Shown: positions 46,138-54,385 of the stretch, one piece after another
How positions within the stretch are numbered: position 1 is the first letter of the stretch
Layout: each line of letters starts with the position of its first letter
Assembly (NCBI RefSeq): GCF_001027745.1
Contig: NZ_LECU01000001.1
Location: 372,001-436,000, forward strand
DNA: 64,000 nt
Origin: Pedobacter sp. BMA
GTDB taxonomy: Bacteria > Bacteroidota > Bacteroidia > Sphingobacteriales > Sphingobacteriaceae
Direction of reading: 5' to 3'
Program-made: the position numbers and the translations under genes
The notes under the pieces: generated by a model
The model's input: the letters and a program-made list of their open reading frames with translations, nothing else
What the model was told of the DNA's origin: nothing
Database searches by the model: none

Positions 46138-47985
46138 TTATTTCTGAGGTTCAACAAGTTTGATATTTGGTTTCGGTGCTTTCTTCATGCCATGGCCAAA
46201 ATAAAAGCCCGTATGTGGCGGCTGGTTATAGCCGTCGTTCTGCCAGGCAATGCTCAAGCGATATTGTGGATCGTGCATTAATGTATAATTGCGGTGATCT
46301 GTTGGAATGGTGGTGGTGTAAATTCGTAAACTCTGGTTATCGTAAGACCTGAGGATAAGCTCTTCGCGCCAGTCGCCGAAAATATCGGCACTCAGGGCAG
46401 GTGTAGATTTTGTCCAGTTGTTGGCGATGGCGCCGTTGGCGGTGAGTAACCTTCCGCCGTTGTATTTATCGATGTGGTTACCATCCAGCAATTCGCGTGA
46501 TAAATCACCATCCCAGTAAATCAGGAAATTGGTGGAGCGTGGTTGTTCGCCAATTCTGTTTCCTTTGATGTCGAATAGTCCATTTGAGCCCGACCACCAC
46601 ATTTGTGCACCATATCGGGTGTGATCAATATTATCTGCTACACCCCTGCCTACATCTTCATCTTCAGAACCATGCCATAGAATTTCTCCGGTACGGGCAT
46701 CATAAACTGCGGCACCCGGCCCCTTGGTCCCTTCTTCTATTTCATGAACACCAAAAACTTCGAGACCCGGGCGTTCAGGATCCAGATCCGACACGTGAAG
46801 CGCATCACCATGTCTTAAGCCAGTGGTATATAAACCTTTTCCATTATCATCCACACACATTGAACCGTATATGATTTCATCTTTGCCGTCGCCATCTACA
46901 TCTGCTACGGTAAGGTTATGGTTTCCCTGACCTGAGAACGGATTCTTACCGTCTTTAGAATCAAATACCCAGCGTGAAGTGAGTTTCCCGTTTTGCCAGT
47001 CCCAAGCCGCCAGCACTGTACGTCCATAATAACCGCGGCACATCACCACACTGGGGTGTAGGCCATCCAGGTAGGCCACGCAGGCGTTAAAGCGGTCGGC
47101 GCGGTTACCGGTATTGTCATTTTTGCCATTCCCTCCTTTTCCACCCCATGCACCCAGATCACCACGTGAAGGGATATAATCTGTCGTCGCCAGGGCTTCA
47201 CCGGTTCTCCCGCTGAAGATGGTGAAGAATTCGGGGCCGCTCAATATCTTGCCGTTGTTATTCCGGTAATCTTTTGTCGAATCGCCGATCACCTTTCCTT
47301 TTCCATCGATGGTACCATCGGCAGTTTTGCAGGCAAATTCAGCAATACCATCCCCGTCGAGGTCGTACACTATAAACTGGGTATAATGTGCCCCTTCCCT
47401 GATGTTCTTGCCCAGATTGATTTCCCATAAAAAGGTTCCGTTGATTTTGTAAGCCTGAAATATGGGCGGATCGGTAATGCCATTTGAAGAATTATCCCGG
47501 CTTCTTCCCGTTTGGTGGAGAATAATTTCGTATTCACCGTCGCCATCCAGGTCGCCTGCAGACGCATCGTTAGGCGTGTATCCGGCTGGGGTGCGAAGGG
47601 GAATGTTCAGGTATTGCTGAACCGCTGTATTGGCTTTAAGCGTAAAGGGTTTGCCGGCTGACTCTTCTTTCCCATTCAGGATGGCTTTTACTTCGTAATG
47701 ATTGTCATGAACACTTGTTGCAGTAACATCTACAAAGTTTGTCCCTTTCACTAAAGGAATTGTATTTAACTTTTTAACCGGTTCACCAGCTGCTATACGG
47801 TAAAGATTAAAAGCAATATCGTCGGGTTCGGTTCCGGATATGCGCCAGCTGAGAAAAACGGAATCTGGTGCATACCGTACCGCTACCAGGCCGCGGTCAA
47901 GTTTTTCCATTTGCCGTTGGCCAAAGGCAGCCTGAGTGGCCACAGCGATGTATATTATCAATAAATAGCGGAATCCTTTAGTCAT
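46138..47985 (-). CDS. PL11 rhamnogalacturonan lyase, secreted
   Basis: 615 residues from the ATG at 47985; the longer reading would overlap the upstream gene and hide the signal peptide MTKGFRYLLIIYIAVATQAAFG. An N-terminal FN3-like domain (RGLVAVRYAPDSVFLSWR) precedes an eight-bladed propeller with several calcium-binding DxDGDG loops (LDGDGEYEI, DLDGDGIAEF, DVDGDGKDEI) and CKTADGTIDGKG. PL11 enzymes cleave the rhamnose-galacturonic acid backbone of RG-I by beta-elimination. It is the only polysaccharide lyase in the window and the main evidence for RG-I as substrate. It works with GH105, CE12 and GH106. Confidence 0.94.
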   Translation of the reverse strand: MTKGFRYLLIIYIAVATQAAFGQRQMEKLDRGLVAVRYAPDSVFLSWRISGTEPDDIAFNLYRIAAGEPVKKLNTIPLVKGTNFVDVTATSVHDNHYEVKAILNGKEESAGKPFTLKANTAVQQYLNIPLRTPAGYTPNDASAGDLDGDGEYEIILHQTGRSRDNSSNGITDPPIFQAYKINGTFLWEINLGKNIREGAHYTQFIVYDLDGDGIAEFACKTADGTIDGKGKVIGDSTKDYRNNNGKILSGPEFFTIFSGRTGEALATTDYIPSRGDLGAWGGKGGNGKNDNTGNRADRFNACVAYLDGLHPSVVMCRGYYGRTVLAAWDWQNGKLTSRWVFDSKDGKNPFSGQGNHNLTVADVDGDGKDEIIYGSMCVDDNGKGLYTTGLRHGDALHVSDLDPERPGLEVFGVHEIEEGTKGPGAAVYDARTGEILWHGSEDEDVGRGVADNIDHTRYGAQMWWSGSNGLFDIKGNRIGEQPRSTNFLIYWDGDLSRELLDGNHIDKYNGGRLLTANGAIANNWTKSTPALSADIFGDWREELILRSYDNQSLRIYTTTIPTDHRNYTLMHDPQYRLSIAWQNDGYNQPPHTGFYFGHGMKKAPKPNIKLVEPQK

Positions 47986-47992
47986 GTTTTCG

Positions 47993-50407
47993 TTATTGAA
48001 CGGTATAGGTTGCTTTTGCAGATAAGGCTGTTCCTTTATCGGTGATACCATCTGTTTTAATATTGATTCTGGTCGGGTTATCACCGTTGTAAAAGCTGAC
48101 CTGTGCCTCCCCTTTTTCGTTAGTTTTGATTAATGGCGACCAGAAAATGGTGGTGCGTAAATCTTTGTTTGGACTGGCAGCTGTGCTGTAGTTAGGAGAA
48201 TAAAAATCTCTGGCGGTGTAATAGCCGGTTAAGTTTGTATTGATCAGGTTGAGGTTGGCTCCTCCCGCCAGTGCACCGTCTTTAACATTCAGACTAATGA
48301 CAAAGACATCTTTCGAATACATATCAACCAGGTGCTGTACTTTTACCTGAGTGATCTGATCCATCGTTAAGCTGTAGTAATCCAGACGTTCAGCCACGAG
48401 TTCTTCGCGGTTATTCACCTTAATTCTCGGACGGATTTTCTTTCCATTGGAAATAAAAGTAACTCCCTCGTTTCCTATGGAATCGGAATCATCAACAGGT
48501 TGCGCCCCGTTCACTTTAGTGAGTAGGAAATGTTCCAGGCTCTGATAGCTGTAGTCTGCCGGTTTGACATCCAATATTTGCTCCGGATAGCCAAAGGTCA
48601 TCAGTGTCTGGTCGAACATTTGTACATTTCTACTTTTATTGGCTTTAATATCTACATCCTTTAGCGTGATAGAATCCCCAAATTTATATTTACGGTTATA
48701 GTCGAATCTTTTGCTCATTTCTGCCTGTATGGCGGGTTGCACCACCTGGTCGCCTTTTAAAAATGCTGATACCGGAGGTTTAGCCACGGTATCGATTTGC
48801 AACCATCCCCCCTTTTTACCTTTAGCATCTTTCGAAGACAGTTTGATAGCCTGATTGCCATACCATTTCAGTCCGTCGAGAAAGAATTGCCCATTCTGAT
48901 CGGTTTTGGTGCTGAATAATTTGTCGCCGCTAAAGTTTGAGCCAAACAAGGTAATATTCATATCAGGAAGCATTTTACTGCCCACCTTTTCTCTTACGGT
49001 ACCTTTTATTACTAAGCCTGCTTCAGGCAGGTAACTCACATGTACGGTTGAATCTGCTATTCTCCGCCACAAATAATCCCTCCAGCCCTGGGTTAACAAT
49101 AAAAGATCGAGCTGTTTTAAACGCGAGGGGTTGTTCGGGTCAAAATACTGTGCTGCATTTTTGATGTCCCCTTTCACTTCCGACTGGAGCAACAGATAAG
49201 AGATCAGGTTGCCGCCGTCATCCGGCAAAAGGGCATCTGCCGCAGCCAGCGACAATGAGGTTCTGGCCGGCAAACCAATTGCATCTGTAGCTTTGATATT
49301 TAAGGTTACTTTTTCCCTCGGTTTATAAGCAGTTTTGTCGGGTTTAATGGAAAGCATGGCTTTATTGTCGCCATTGATAAAAACCAGGCGCTCGCAATTG
49401 GGCCTTCCCAGCTGATCAACCAAGGTGATAATGGCAACGCCCTGAGTGAAATCTTTTGTAGGTATCGTAACGGAAACCGTTGGTTTGGTGATATTGAATG
49501 CACCGGTATATATATTATCACCCCCATGTTTGATGAGGATGGATACAGATTTCCCAGCTAATTCTTTAAATGATTCCTCGCTGGTACCGATGGAGGCTTT
49601 GATGCTGGTGGAGTCGCTTACAACATGCAACACCATACCTTTTTTTAAGATCGCAGGCAATGCTGAGCTGAATTTCTCTGTACCATAATATCCTGATACC
49701 TGATAAGTTTCACCTGCTTTTGGTACGAATGCAAATATCCCGAGGCCGGCATCAGTACACTGAAAACTGGTGATGGTATCTCCTTTTAAGGAAATTACAC
49801 TCCCTTTGGCTTTTATTCCATTACCCGACTGGTCGTTGGTTTTAAACGCAACGATACTGGTAAGCCCTTCTACCAGTGCACCGCCTTCAGGGAAAAAGGC
49901 TATTGATTTGCCTGGTTTTTCAGTAGTGGCGGTCTGACCGGCCGTTCGGGTAGTATAGCTGGCGTTTTCAGCCAGGTTGTTGCTGATGTAAATGCGTTTT
50001 TGAAAGATAAAGTCATCACCGAAGTTCCTCATCCAGTTGGTATAAGCACGGATGTTATACCATCCTGATGGGATAGAATCCTTTAATTTGAAGTCCCCTT
50101 TACCCAGCCCCTTATCGAGCCGGATGATCTTGTTGTCGATCATGCCGGCTTTTGCCGAGATCAGCTCTACGTACAAGTTGTTACTGGTTGAGGTTAAACT
50201 GGTACTTTTGGCATTGCTAAGGTAAGCACTAAACCACAGGTCTTCACCCGTGTTGTAATAACTCCGGTCGGTTTGCAGGTAAACCTTCTCAAAAAACAAT
50301 TTCATGGTTTGTGGTGCAGCAGTTGCCGGTTTAGGGTTCTGTTGTGCAACAGCATAAAGCGCACACTGCATCATCAAAGCAAAAAGACATAGTTTATTCA
50401 TCTTCAT
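47993..50407 (-). CDS. MG2-domain / regulatory-like domain secreted protein of unknown function
   Basis: 804 residues with a signal peptide (about 1-22, ending YAVAQ). The N-terminus KVYLQTDRSYYNTGEDLW is a macroglobulin MG2-type motif. A second MG-like segment (around 350-450) has IKPDKTAYKPREKVTLNI, and a carboxypeptidase-regulatory-like domain follows (about 460-540, VIKGTVREKVGSKMLPDM). The remaining C-terminus looks like a diverged TonB plug (NREELVAERLDYYS) and ends in another beta domain. It has no barrel and no thioester motif was seen. It is the first gene of the PL11 unit, 7 bp before PL11, behind direct-repeat site C. The function is unknown; a surface scaffold or binding role is one guess. 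Confidence 0.7.
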   Translation of the reverse strand: MKMNKLCLFALMMQCALYAVAQQNPKPATAAPQTMKLFFEKVYLQTDRSYYNTGEDLWFSAYLSNAKSTSLTSTSNNLYVELISAKAGMIDNKIIRLDKGLGKGDFKLKDSIPSGWYNIRAYTNWMRNFGDDFIFQKRIYISNNLAENASYTTRTAGQTATTEKPGKSIAFFPEGGALVEGLTSIVAFKTNDQSGNGIKAKGSVISLKGDTITSFQCTDAGLGIFAFVPKAGETYQVSGYYGTEKFSSALPAILKKGMVLHVVSDSTSIKASIGTSEESFKELAGKSVSILIKHGGDNIYTGAFNITKPTVSVTIPTKDFTQGVAIITLVDQLGRPNCERLVFINGDNKAMLSIKPDKTAYKPREKVTLNIKATDAIGLPARTSLSLAAADALLPDDGGNLISYLLLQSEVKGDIKNAAQYFDPNNPSRLKQLDLLLLTQGWRDYLWRRIADSTVHVSYLPEAGLVIKGTVREKVGSKMLPDMNITLFGSNFSGDKLFSTKTDQNGQFFLDGLKWYGNQAIKLSSKDAKGKKGGWLQIDTVAKPPVSAFLKGDQVVQPAIQAEMSKRFDYNRKYKFGDSITLKDVDIKANKSRNVQMFDQTLMTFGYPEQILDVKPADYSYQSLEHFLLTKVNGAQPVDDSDSIGNEGVTFISNGKKIRPRIKVNNREELVAERLDYYSLTMDQITQVKVQHLVDMYSKDVFVISLNVKDGALAGGANLNLINTNLTGYYTARDFYSPNYSTAASPNKDLRTTIFWSPLIKTNEKGEAQVSFYNGDNPTRINIKTDGITDKGTALSAKATYTVQ

Positions 50408-50606
50408 TGCGTTCGGTTTTGGTTTTAAACTGAATTGCTTTTAAAAGTCCAGTTTTTTCAGGCCGGTATATTGCTATATATAAGCTGATCATCAACAAAA
50501 ATTGATGAATAACAATGGATCTCATAAATTTAATTGGTTAGTTTGATCTTACTTTTGGGAAAAGGATTGATCAATGGCCAATTTAGAGAGTAAATTTTTA
50601 ACGCGC

Positions 50607-50623
50607 ATCCTGTGGTATCCTGC
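50607..50623 (-). promoter_or_regulatory. Direct-repeat operator site C (ATCCTGT-N3-ATCCTGC)
   Basis: ATCCTGT (50607-50613) and ATCCTGC (50617-50623) are 10 bp apart with GGT between. The 15 bases TCCTGTGGTATCCTG are identical to site D at 52218-52232. It lies 200 bp upstream of the MG2-like gene in the 299-bp spacer 50408-50706, which otherwise shows only an AT-rich leader and a TTGGTTAG word at 50534. Confidence 0.65.
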
Positions 50624-50706
50624 AATTGGAAGGTTAAGATCATACAGTTCAATTATAACCCGCCTGGTGCATGTACAGTGACCGAACATCTATGTAAAAG
50701 TTACCA

Positions 50707-52125
50707 TTAAGGGAGTTTTATGTCCGTTGAATTCGTTACGCTTAATGCTTTACCATCTGCTGCTTTGATGTTAACATCGTAGAATTTCCACCCTGCGCAA
50801 TAATCAAGTGCTCCGGCGTTTGCGGTTTCTATTGCCAGCTGCGATAAGCTGAAGTTTTTAAGCGTAGATTCAGCTAAGCCAATGGCATTGATGGCCTTCT
50901 TTGCACCTGTTGCCTTGATGTTGAACAAATTGATGTTCTGGATTTTAGGAATGCCTTTCTCTTTAGGTTCGACATGGGTAAGCATCTTTTTCCAGTGTAA
51001 AGGAACTTCATTGATGTTGTAAGCGGGCGGTAAGGTAGAATAGCTGTAAGCGGGATTCCAGTTTGGGTTGACCTGCAATACATTTCCAACGCCATGCATG
51101 GTGATGTTGCGGAAATAAACATCTTCCACGGTGCCGCCCCTGATGGTGGCCGACTTAATATTCAGTGCATTTCCGGTATCATAACCTGTTAAATCTGTTG
51201 CCCATACATGGCGGATGCCACCTGAAGTTTCGCTGCCGAGGGTAAGCAATCCGGCGCCTTTTCGGGCAATACTATTTCTGATCACCACATATTCTGTTGG
51301 CTTATTCACTCGCAGACCATCCCAGTCGCGGCCCGCTTTTAAGCAGAAATTGTCGTCATTACAATCAATGTCGCAATTCTGAACCAACACCCATGTGGAA
51401 GAATCTATGTCAATCCCATCGGTACTTGGTCCGTGCCCGTCTACATTATTTCTGATGGTGACTTTATCGACCGTTACATAAGATGAATACATTACCTGAA
51501 CCGTCCAGAATCCGGCCTGTTGAATATTTACCTCCTTTAACACGATATCTGAAGATTCTGCAATCAGAATTGTTCTGGGGCGTTTGGCATCGTAGTCCAC
51601 TATCCAGCGCAGGCCTTTGGGTTCATATTCTTTTCTCAGGTTCCAGTAGTAATCCCAGAAAACTTTTCCCTGTGCATTAATCAGGCCGCTACCTGAAATG
51701 GATGCGCTTTGCTGACCGATAATATTAATCAATGCAGCCGGCCACTTCATTTCAATTCCCGCCACCCTGGTATCAATTTCAGGGTAATCTTTAATATCCT
51801 GGCTGCCCAGTATTTCCACACCTGTTCCGATATTCAGGTTTACCCCCTTTTTTATAAACAGCGATCCGGTAAGGTATTTGCCAGGTTTAAAAGTTACGAT
51901 TCCTCCACCTTTGGCGGCACAATCGTCGATCGCCTTTTGTATGGCTAGGGTATTCAGGGTTTTTCCATCACCCAAAGCACCGTACTTGCCGACCTGGAAG
52001 GTGGTGCTTTTATACTTTGTATTTCTGTTGCCAACTTTTGCTACCCAATCCGGGGTTTTGGTTTGCGCCATTGCCGCAATATTGTATAACAGTACCAATA
52101 GAAAAAAACTAATCTTAACTTTCAT
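50707..52125 (-). CDS. GH28 family glycosidase (galacturonan/rhamnogalacturonan type) with altered active-site residues
   Basis: 472 residues from the ATG at 52125, where MKVKISFFLLVLLYNIAAMAQ is a signal peptide. A right-handed beta-helix of GH28 type. GPSTDGIDIDSS (Asp236) and CNDDNFCLKAG (Asp257, Asp258) hold the three carboxylates expected in polygalacturonases. The canonical His motif GHG is here KGAGLLTLGSETSGG, with Ala291 in place of His. The canonical RIK is LNIKS, with Asn322 for Arg and Lys324 kept. The fold and acid residues argue for an active hydrolase, but substrate recognition is probably not that of a standard endo-polygalacturonase. Rhamnogalacturonan hydrolase or galacturonidase activity is possible. 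Single-gene unit behind site D. Confidence 0.86.
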   Translation of the reverse strand: MKVKISFFLLVLLYNIAAMAQTKTPDWVAKVGNRNTKYKSTTFQVGKYGALGDGKTLNTLAIQKAIDDCAAKGGGIVTFKPGKYLTGSLFIKKGVNLNIGTGVEILGSQDIKDYPEIDTRVAGIEMKWPAALINIIGQQSASISGSGLINAQGKVFWDYYWNLRKEYEPKGLRWIVDYDAKRPRTILIAESSDIVLKEVNIQQAGFWTVQVMYSSYVTVDKVTIRNNVDGHGPSTDGIDIDSSTWVLVQNCDIDCNDDNFCLKAGRDWDGLRVNKPTEYVVIRNSIARKGAGLLTLGSETSGGIRHVWATDLTGYDTGNALNIKSATIRGGTVEDVYFRNITMHGVGNVLQVNPNWNPAYSYSTLPPAYNINEVPLHWKKMLTHVEPKEKGIPKIQNINLFNIKATGAKKAINAIGLAESTLKNFSLSQLAIETANAGALDYCAGWKFYDVNIKAADGKALSVTNSTDIKLP

Positions 52126-52216
52126 GCTCGTGGATAATATCTGGTTACTAACAGGCATAATATTTCTCGTTTAATACCTGCCAGCCTGCTAACTTAGTAA
52201 AAAAACAACAATTGGC

Positions 52217-52253
52217 GTCCTGTGGTATCCTGAAAGAGGAGCTGGCGCAGGAT
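52217..52253. promoter_or_regulatory. Direct-repeat operator site D with an inverted third half-site, in the GH28/GH51 divergent spacer
   Basis: GTCCTGT (52217-52223) and ATCCTGA (52227-52233) form the same 10-bp-spaced direct repeat as the other three sites. An inverted half-site GCAGGAT follows at 52247-52253. The site is 92 bp from the GH28 ATG (-) and 105-140 bp from the GH51 ATG (+). The extra inverted half-site could allow control of the divergent arabinan genes. No exact -7 box was found for either direction. Confidence 0.6.
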
Positions 52254-52357
52254 AATATTGTATATAAATTTATTACAAATAAATAATCGTACAGATGACG
52301 TTTATTCTCTTAAATATTTTACTTTTACAAATAGTATCGACCAAATATTAAAACTTA

Positions 52358-54358
52358 ATGAAATTAAACCGACCATTCAAAAGTGTGCTGTTTACAGGCC
52401 TGGCCTGCAGTTTGAGCGTGCTTCCATTCCCTTCCCTTCTCCAGGCTCAGGAAGCAAAAATCATCAAAATTAAGCTGGATCAGCCAATTGCCAAAGTTCA
52501 ACCCAACATGTGGGGTGTATTTTTTGAAGACATTAACTTTGGCGCTGACGGCGGGATTTATGCCGAACTGATCAAAAACAGATCCTTTGAATTTGCTAAA
52601 CCTTTAATGGGCTGGACGGTTTCGAGAAAGAGACCGCAGGAAGGTGAAGTGCTGGTGGTGAACCGTAAGGAAGAAAACACCACCAATCCACGCTATTTAC
52701 AGGTTAGCAAGCTTACCGACGATTTTGAACTGATTAACGAGGGCTTTAAAGGGATTGGCGTGAAAAAGGGTGTGCGTTACGATTTTTCTGTTATGTACCG
52801 TCAGCTGGAGCCTGGAGTAAAGATGGTGCTTTTGCTTAAAGATCCAGACCAGAAAATTATCGGTCAGGGTGCAGTTACCTTTACCGGGCAGGGAAAGGAC
52901 TGGCAAAAACAAACGGCCAGCTTTGTGGCAACCGAAACCAATCCGAAGGCTAAGTTCTCCATCCTGTTTCAGGGGAAAGGAAAAGTTGATCTGGATATGA
53001 TTTCTTTATTCCCCGGCGATACCTGGAAAAACCGTCCACAGGGTTTACGGGCAGATATGGTTCAGCTACTTGCCGACATGAAACCTGGATTTATCCGTTT
53101 TCCCGGAGGCTGTATTGTAGAGGGAACCGACCTGGCTAACCGCTATCAGTGGAAAAATACCATTGGCCCTATTGAAGACCGAAAACTAATGATCAACAGG
53201 TGGAATACAGAATTCTCTTACCGTTCGGCACCCGATTATTACCAGACATTCGGGCTTGGATTTTTTGAATATTTTCAGCTCTCCGAAGATATTGGTGCCG
53301 ATGCCTTACCCATTTTAAATTGTGGAATGGCCTGCCAGTTTAACACGGCCGAAGTAGTTGCACTCGATGAGCTTGGTCCTTATGTGCAGGATGCGCTCGA
53401 CCTCATTGAGTTTGCGAACGGCGATGTGAATACCACCTGGGGTAAAAAGCGTGCTGAGCTTGGGCACCCAAAACCCTTCAACCTGAAAATGATGGGTGTT
53501 GGAAACGAAAACTGGGGAGTGCAATACCTGGAGCGTCTGGCTATTTTCACCAAAGCCATCAAAGCAAAATATCCTGATTTTAAAATTATCAATAGCTCCG
53601 GCACCGATCCTGAAGGCGATCGGTTCAACTTGCTGAACACCTCACTAAGAGCAAACAAGGCTGATTTTATCGATGAACATTACTATCGTCCGGCCGACTG
53701 GTTTTTGAAAAATGCAGGCCGTTATGATAACTATCCAAGAAATGAATCGAAAGTATTTGTAGGCGAATATGCTGTACACGCAGATAAAAACCATGTGGGT
53801 AGCAACCGCAACAACTGGGAAAGTGCGCTGGCGGCAGCTTCATTAATGACGGGCTTAGAGCGCAATGCCGATGTGGTTCAAATGGCATCCTATGCCCCTT
53901 TGTTTGCCCATATTGATGGCTGGCAATGGGCTCCGGATATGATCTGGGTAGATAACCTAAATGTGTACGGTACACCCGATTACTATGTTCAGAAGCTATT
54001 CTCCACCAACCGGGGAACGGATGTGGTTTCCATTACGCTGGATGACAAAAACATTACCGGACAAGACGGCTTGTATGCCTCCTCTGTACTGGATAAAAAC
54101 AAGAAGGAGCTGATCATTAAAATCGCGAATAATTCAAATCAGCATAAAGCGGTTGATTTTGCACTTGATGGCCAAACCAGACTGAAAAGCAAAGGTACAC
54201 TGGAAGAACTGGCCAGTTCCAATCTTGATCAGCTTAACTCATTCGATCAGCCCAAGGCGGTGAGCCCGAAATTATCAGCAGTGGCTTTAAAAGGGAAAAA
54301 ACTGAATATGGACCTGAAGCCTTATTCATTTAATGTGATCAGAATACCGTTGAATTAA
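52358..54358 (+). CDS. GH51 alpha-L-arabinofuranosidase with N-terminal CBM-like domain, secreted
   Basis: 666 residues with a signal peptide (about 1-30, ending PSLLQAQ). The mature protein opens IAKVQPNMWGVFFEDINFGADGGIYAE, then a CBM4/9-like insert (about 70-215), the GH-A barrel and a C-terminal beta domain. The acid/base is Glu384 in MMGVGNENWG, and the nucleophile is Glu470 in VFVGEYAVHA. GH51 enzymes remove alpha-L-arabinofuranose from arabinan and arabinoxylan. It is larger than the next GH51, so the pair probably differ in substrate size or linkage. It heads the plus-strand arabinan cluster, divergent from GH28. Confidence 0.92.
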   Translation: MKLNRPFKSVLFTGLACSLSVLPFPSLLQAQEAKIIKIKLDQPIAKVQPNMWGVFFEDINFGADGGIYAELIKNRSFEFAKPLMGWTVSRKRPQEGEVLVVNRKEENTTNPRYLQVSKLTDDFELINEGFKGIGVKKGVRYDFSVMYRQLEPGVKMVLLLKDPDQKIIGQGAVTFTGQGKDWQKQTASFVATETNPKAKFSILFQGKGKVDLDMISLFPGDTWKNRPQGLRADMVQLLADMKPGFIRFPGGCIVEGTDLANRYQWKNTIGPIEDRKLMINRWNTEFSYRSAPDYYQTFGLGFFEYFQLSEDIGADALPILNCGMACQFNTAEVVALDELGPYVQDALDLIEFANGDVNTTWGKKRAELGHPKPFNLKMMGVGNENWGVQYLERLAIFTKAIKAKYPDFKIINSSGTDPEGDRFNLLNTSLRANKADFIDEHYYRPADWFLKNAGRYDNYPRNESKVFVGEYAVHADKNHVGSNRNNWESALAAASLMTGLERNADVVQMASYAPLFAHIDGWQWAPDMIWVDNLNVYGTPDYYVQKLFSTNRGTDVVSITLDDKNITGQDGLYASSVLDKNKKELIIKIANNSNQHKAVDFALDGQTRLKSKGTLEELASSNLDQLNSFDQPKAVSPKLSAVALKGKKLNMDLKPYSFNVIRIPLN

Positions 54359-54385
54359 AAAACGAACCACACACCAATAAACCAT

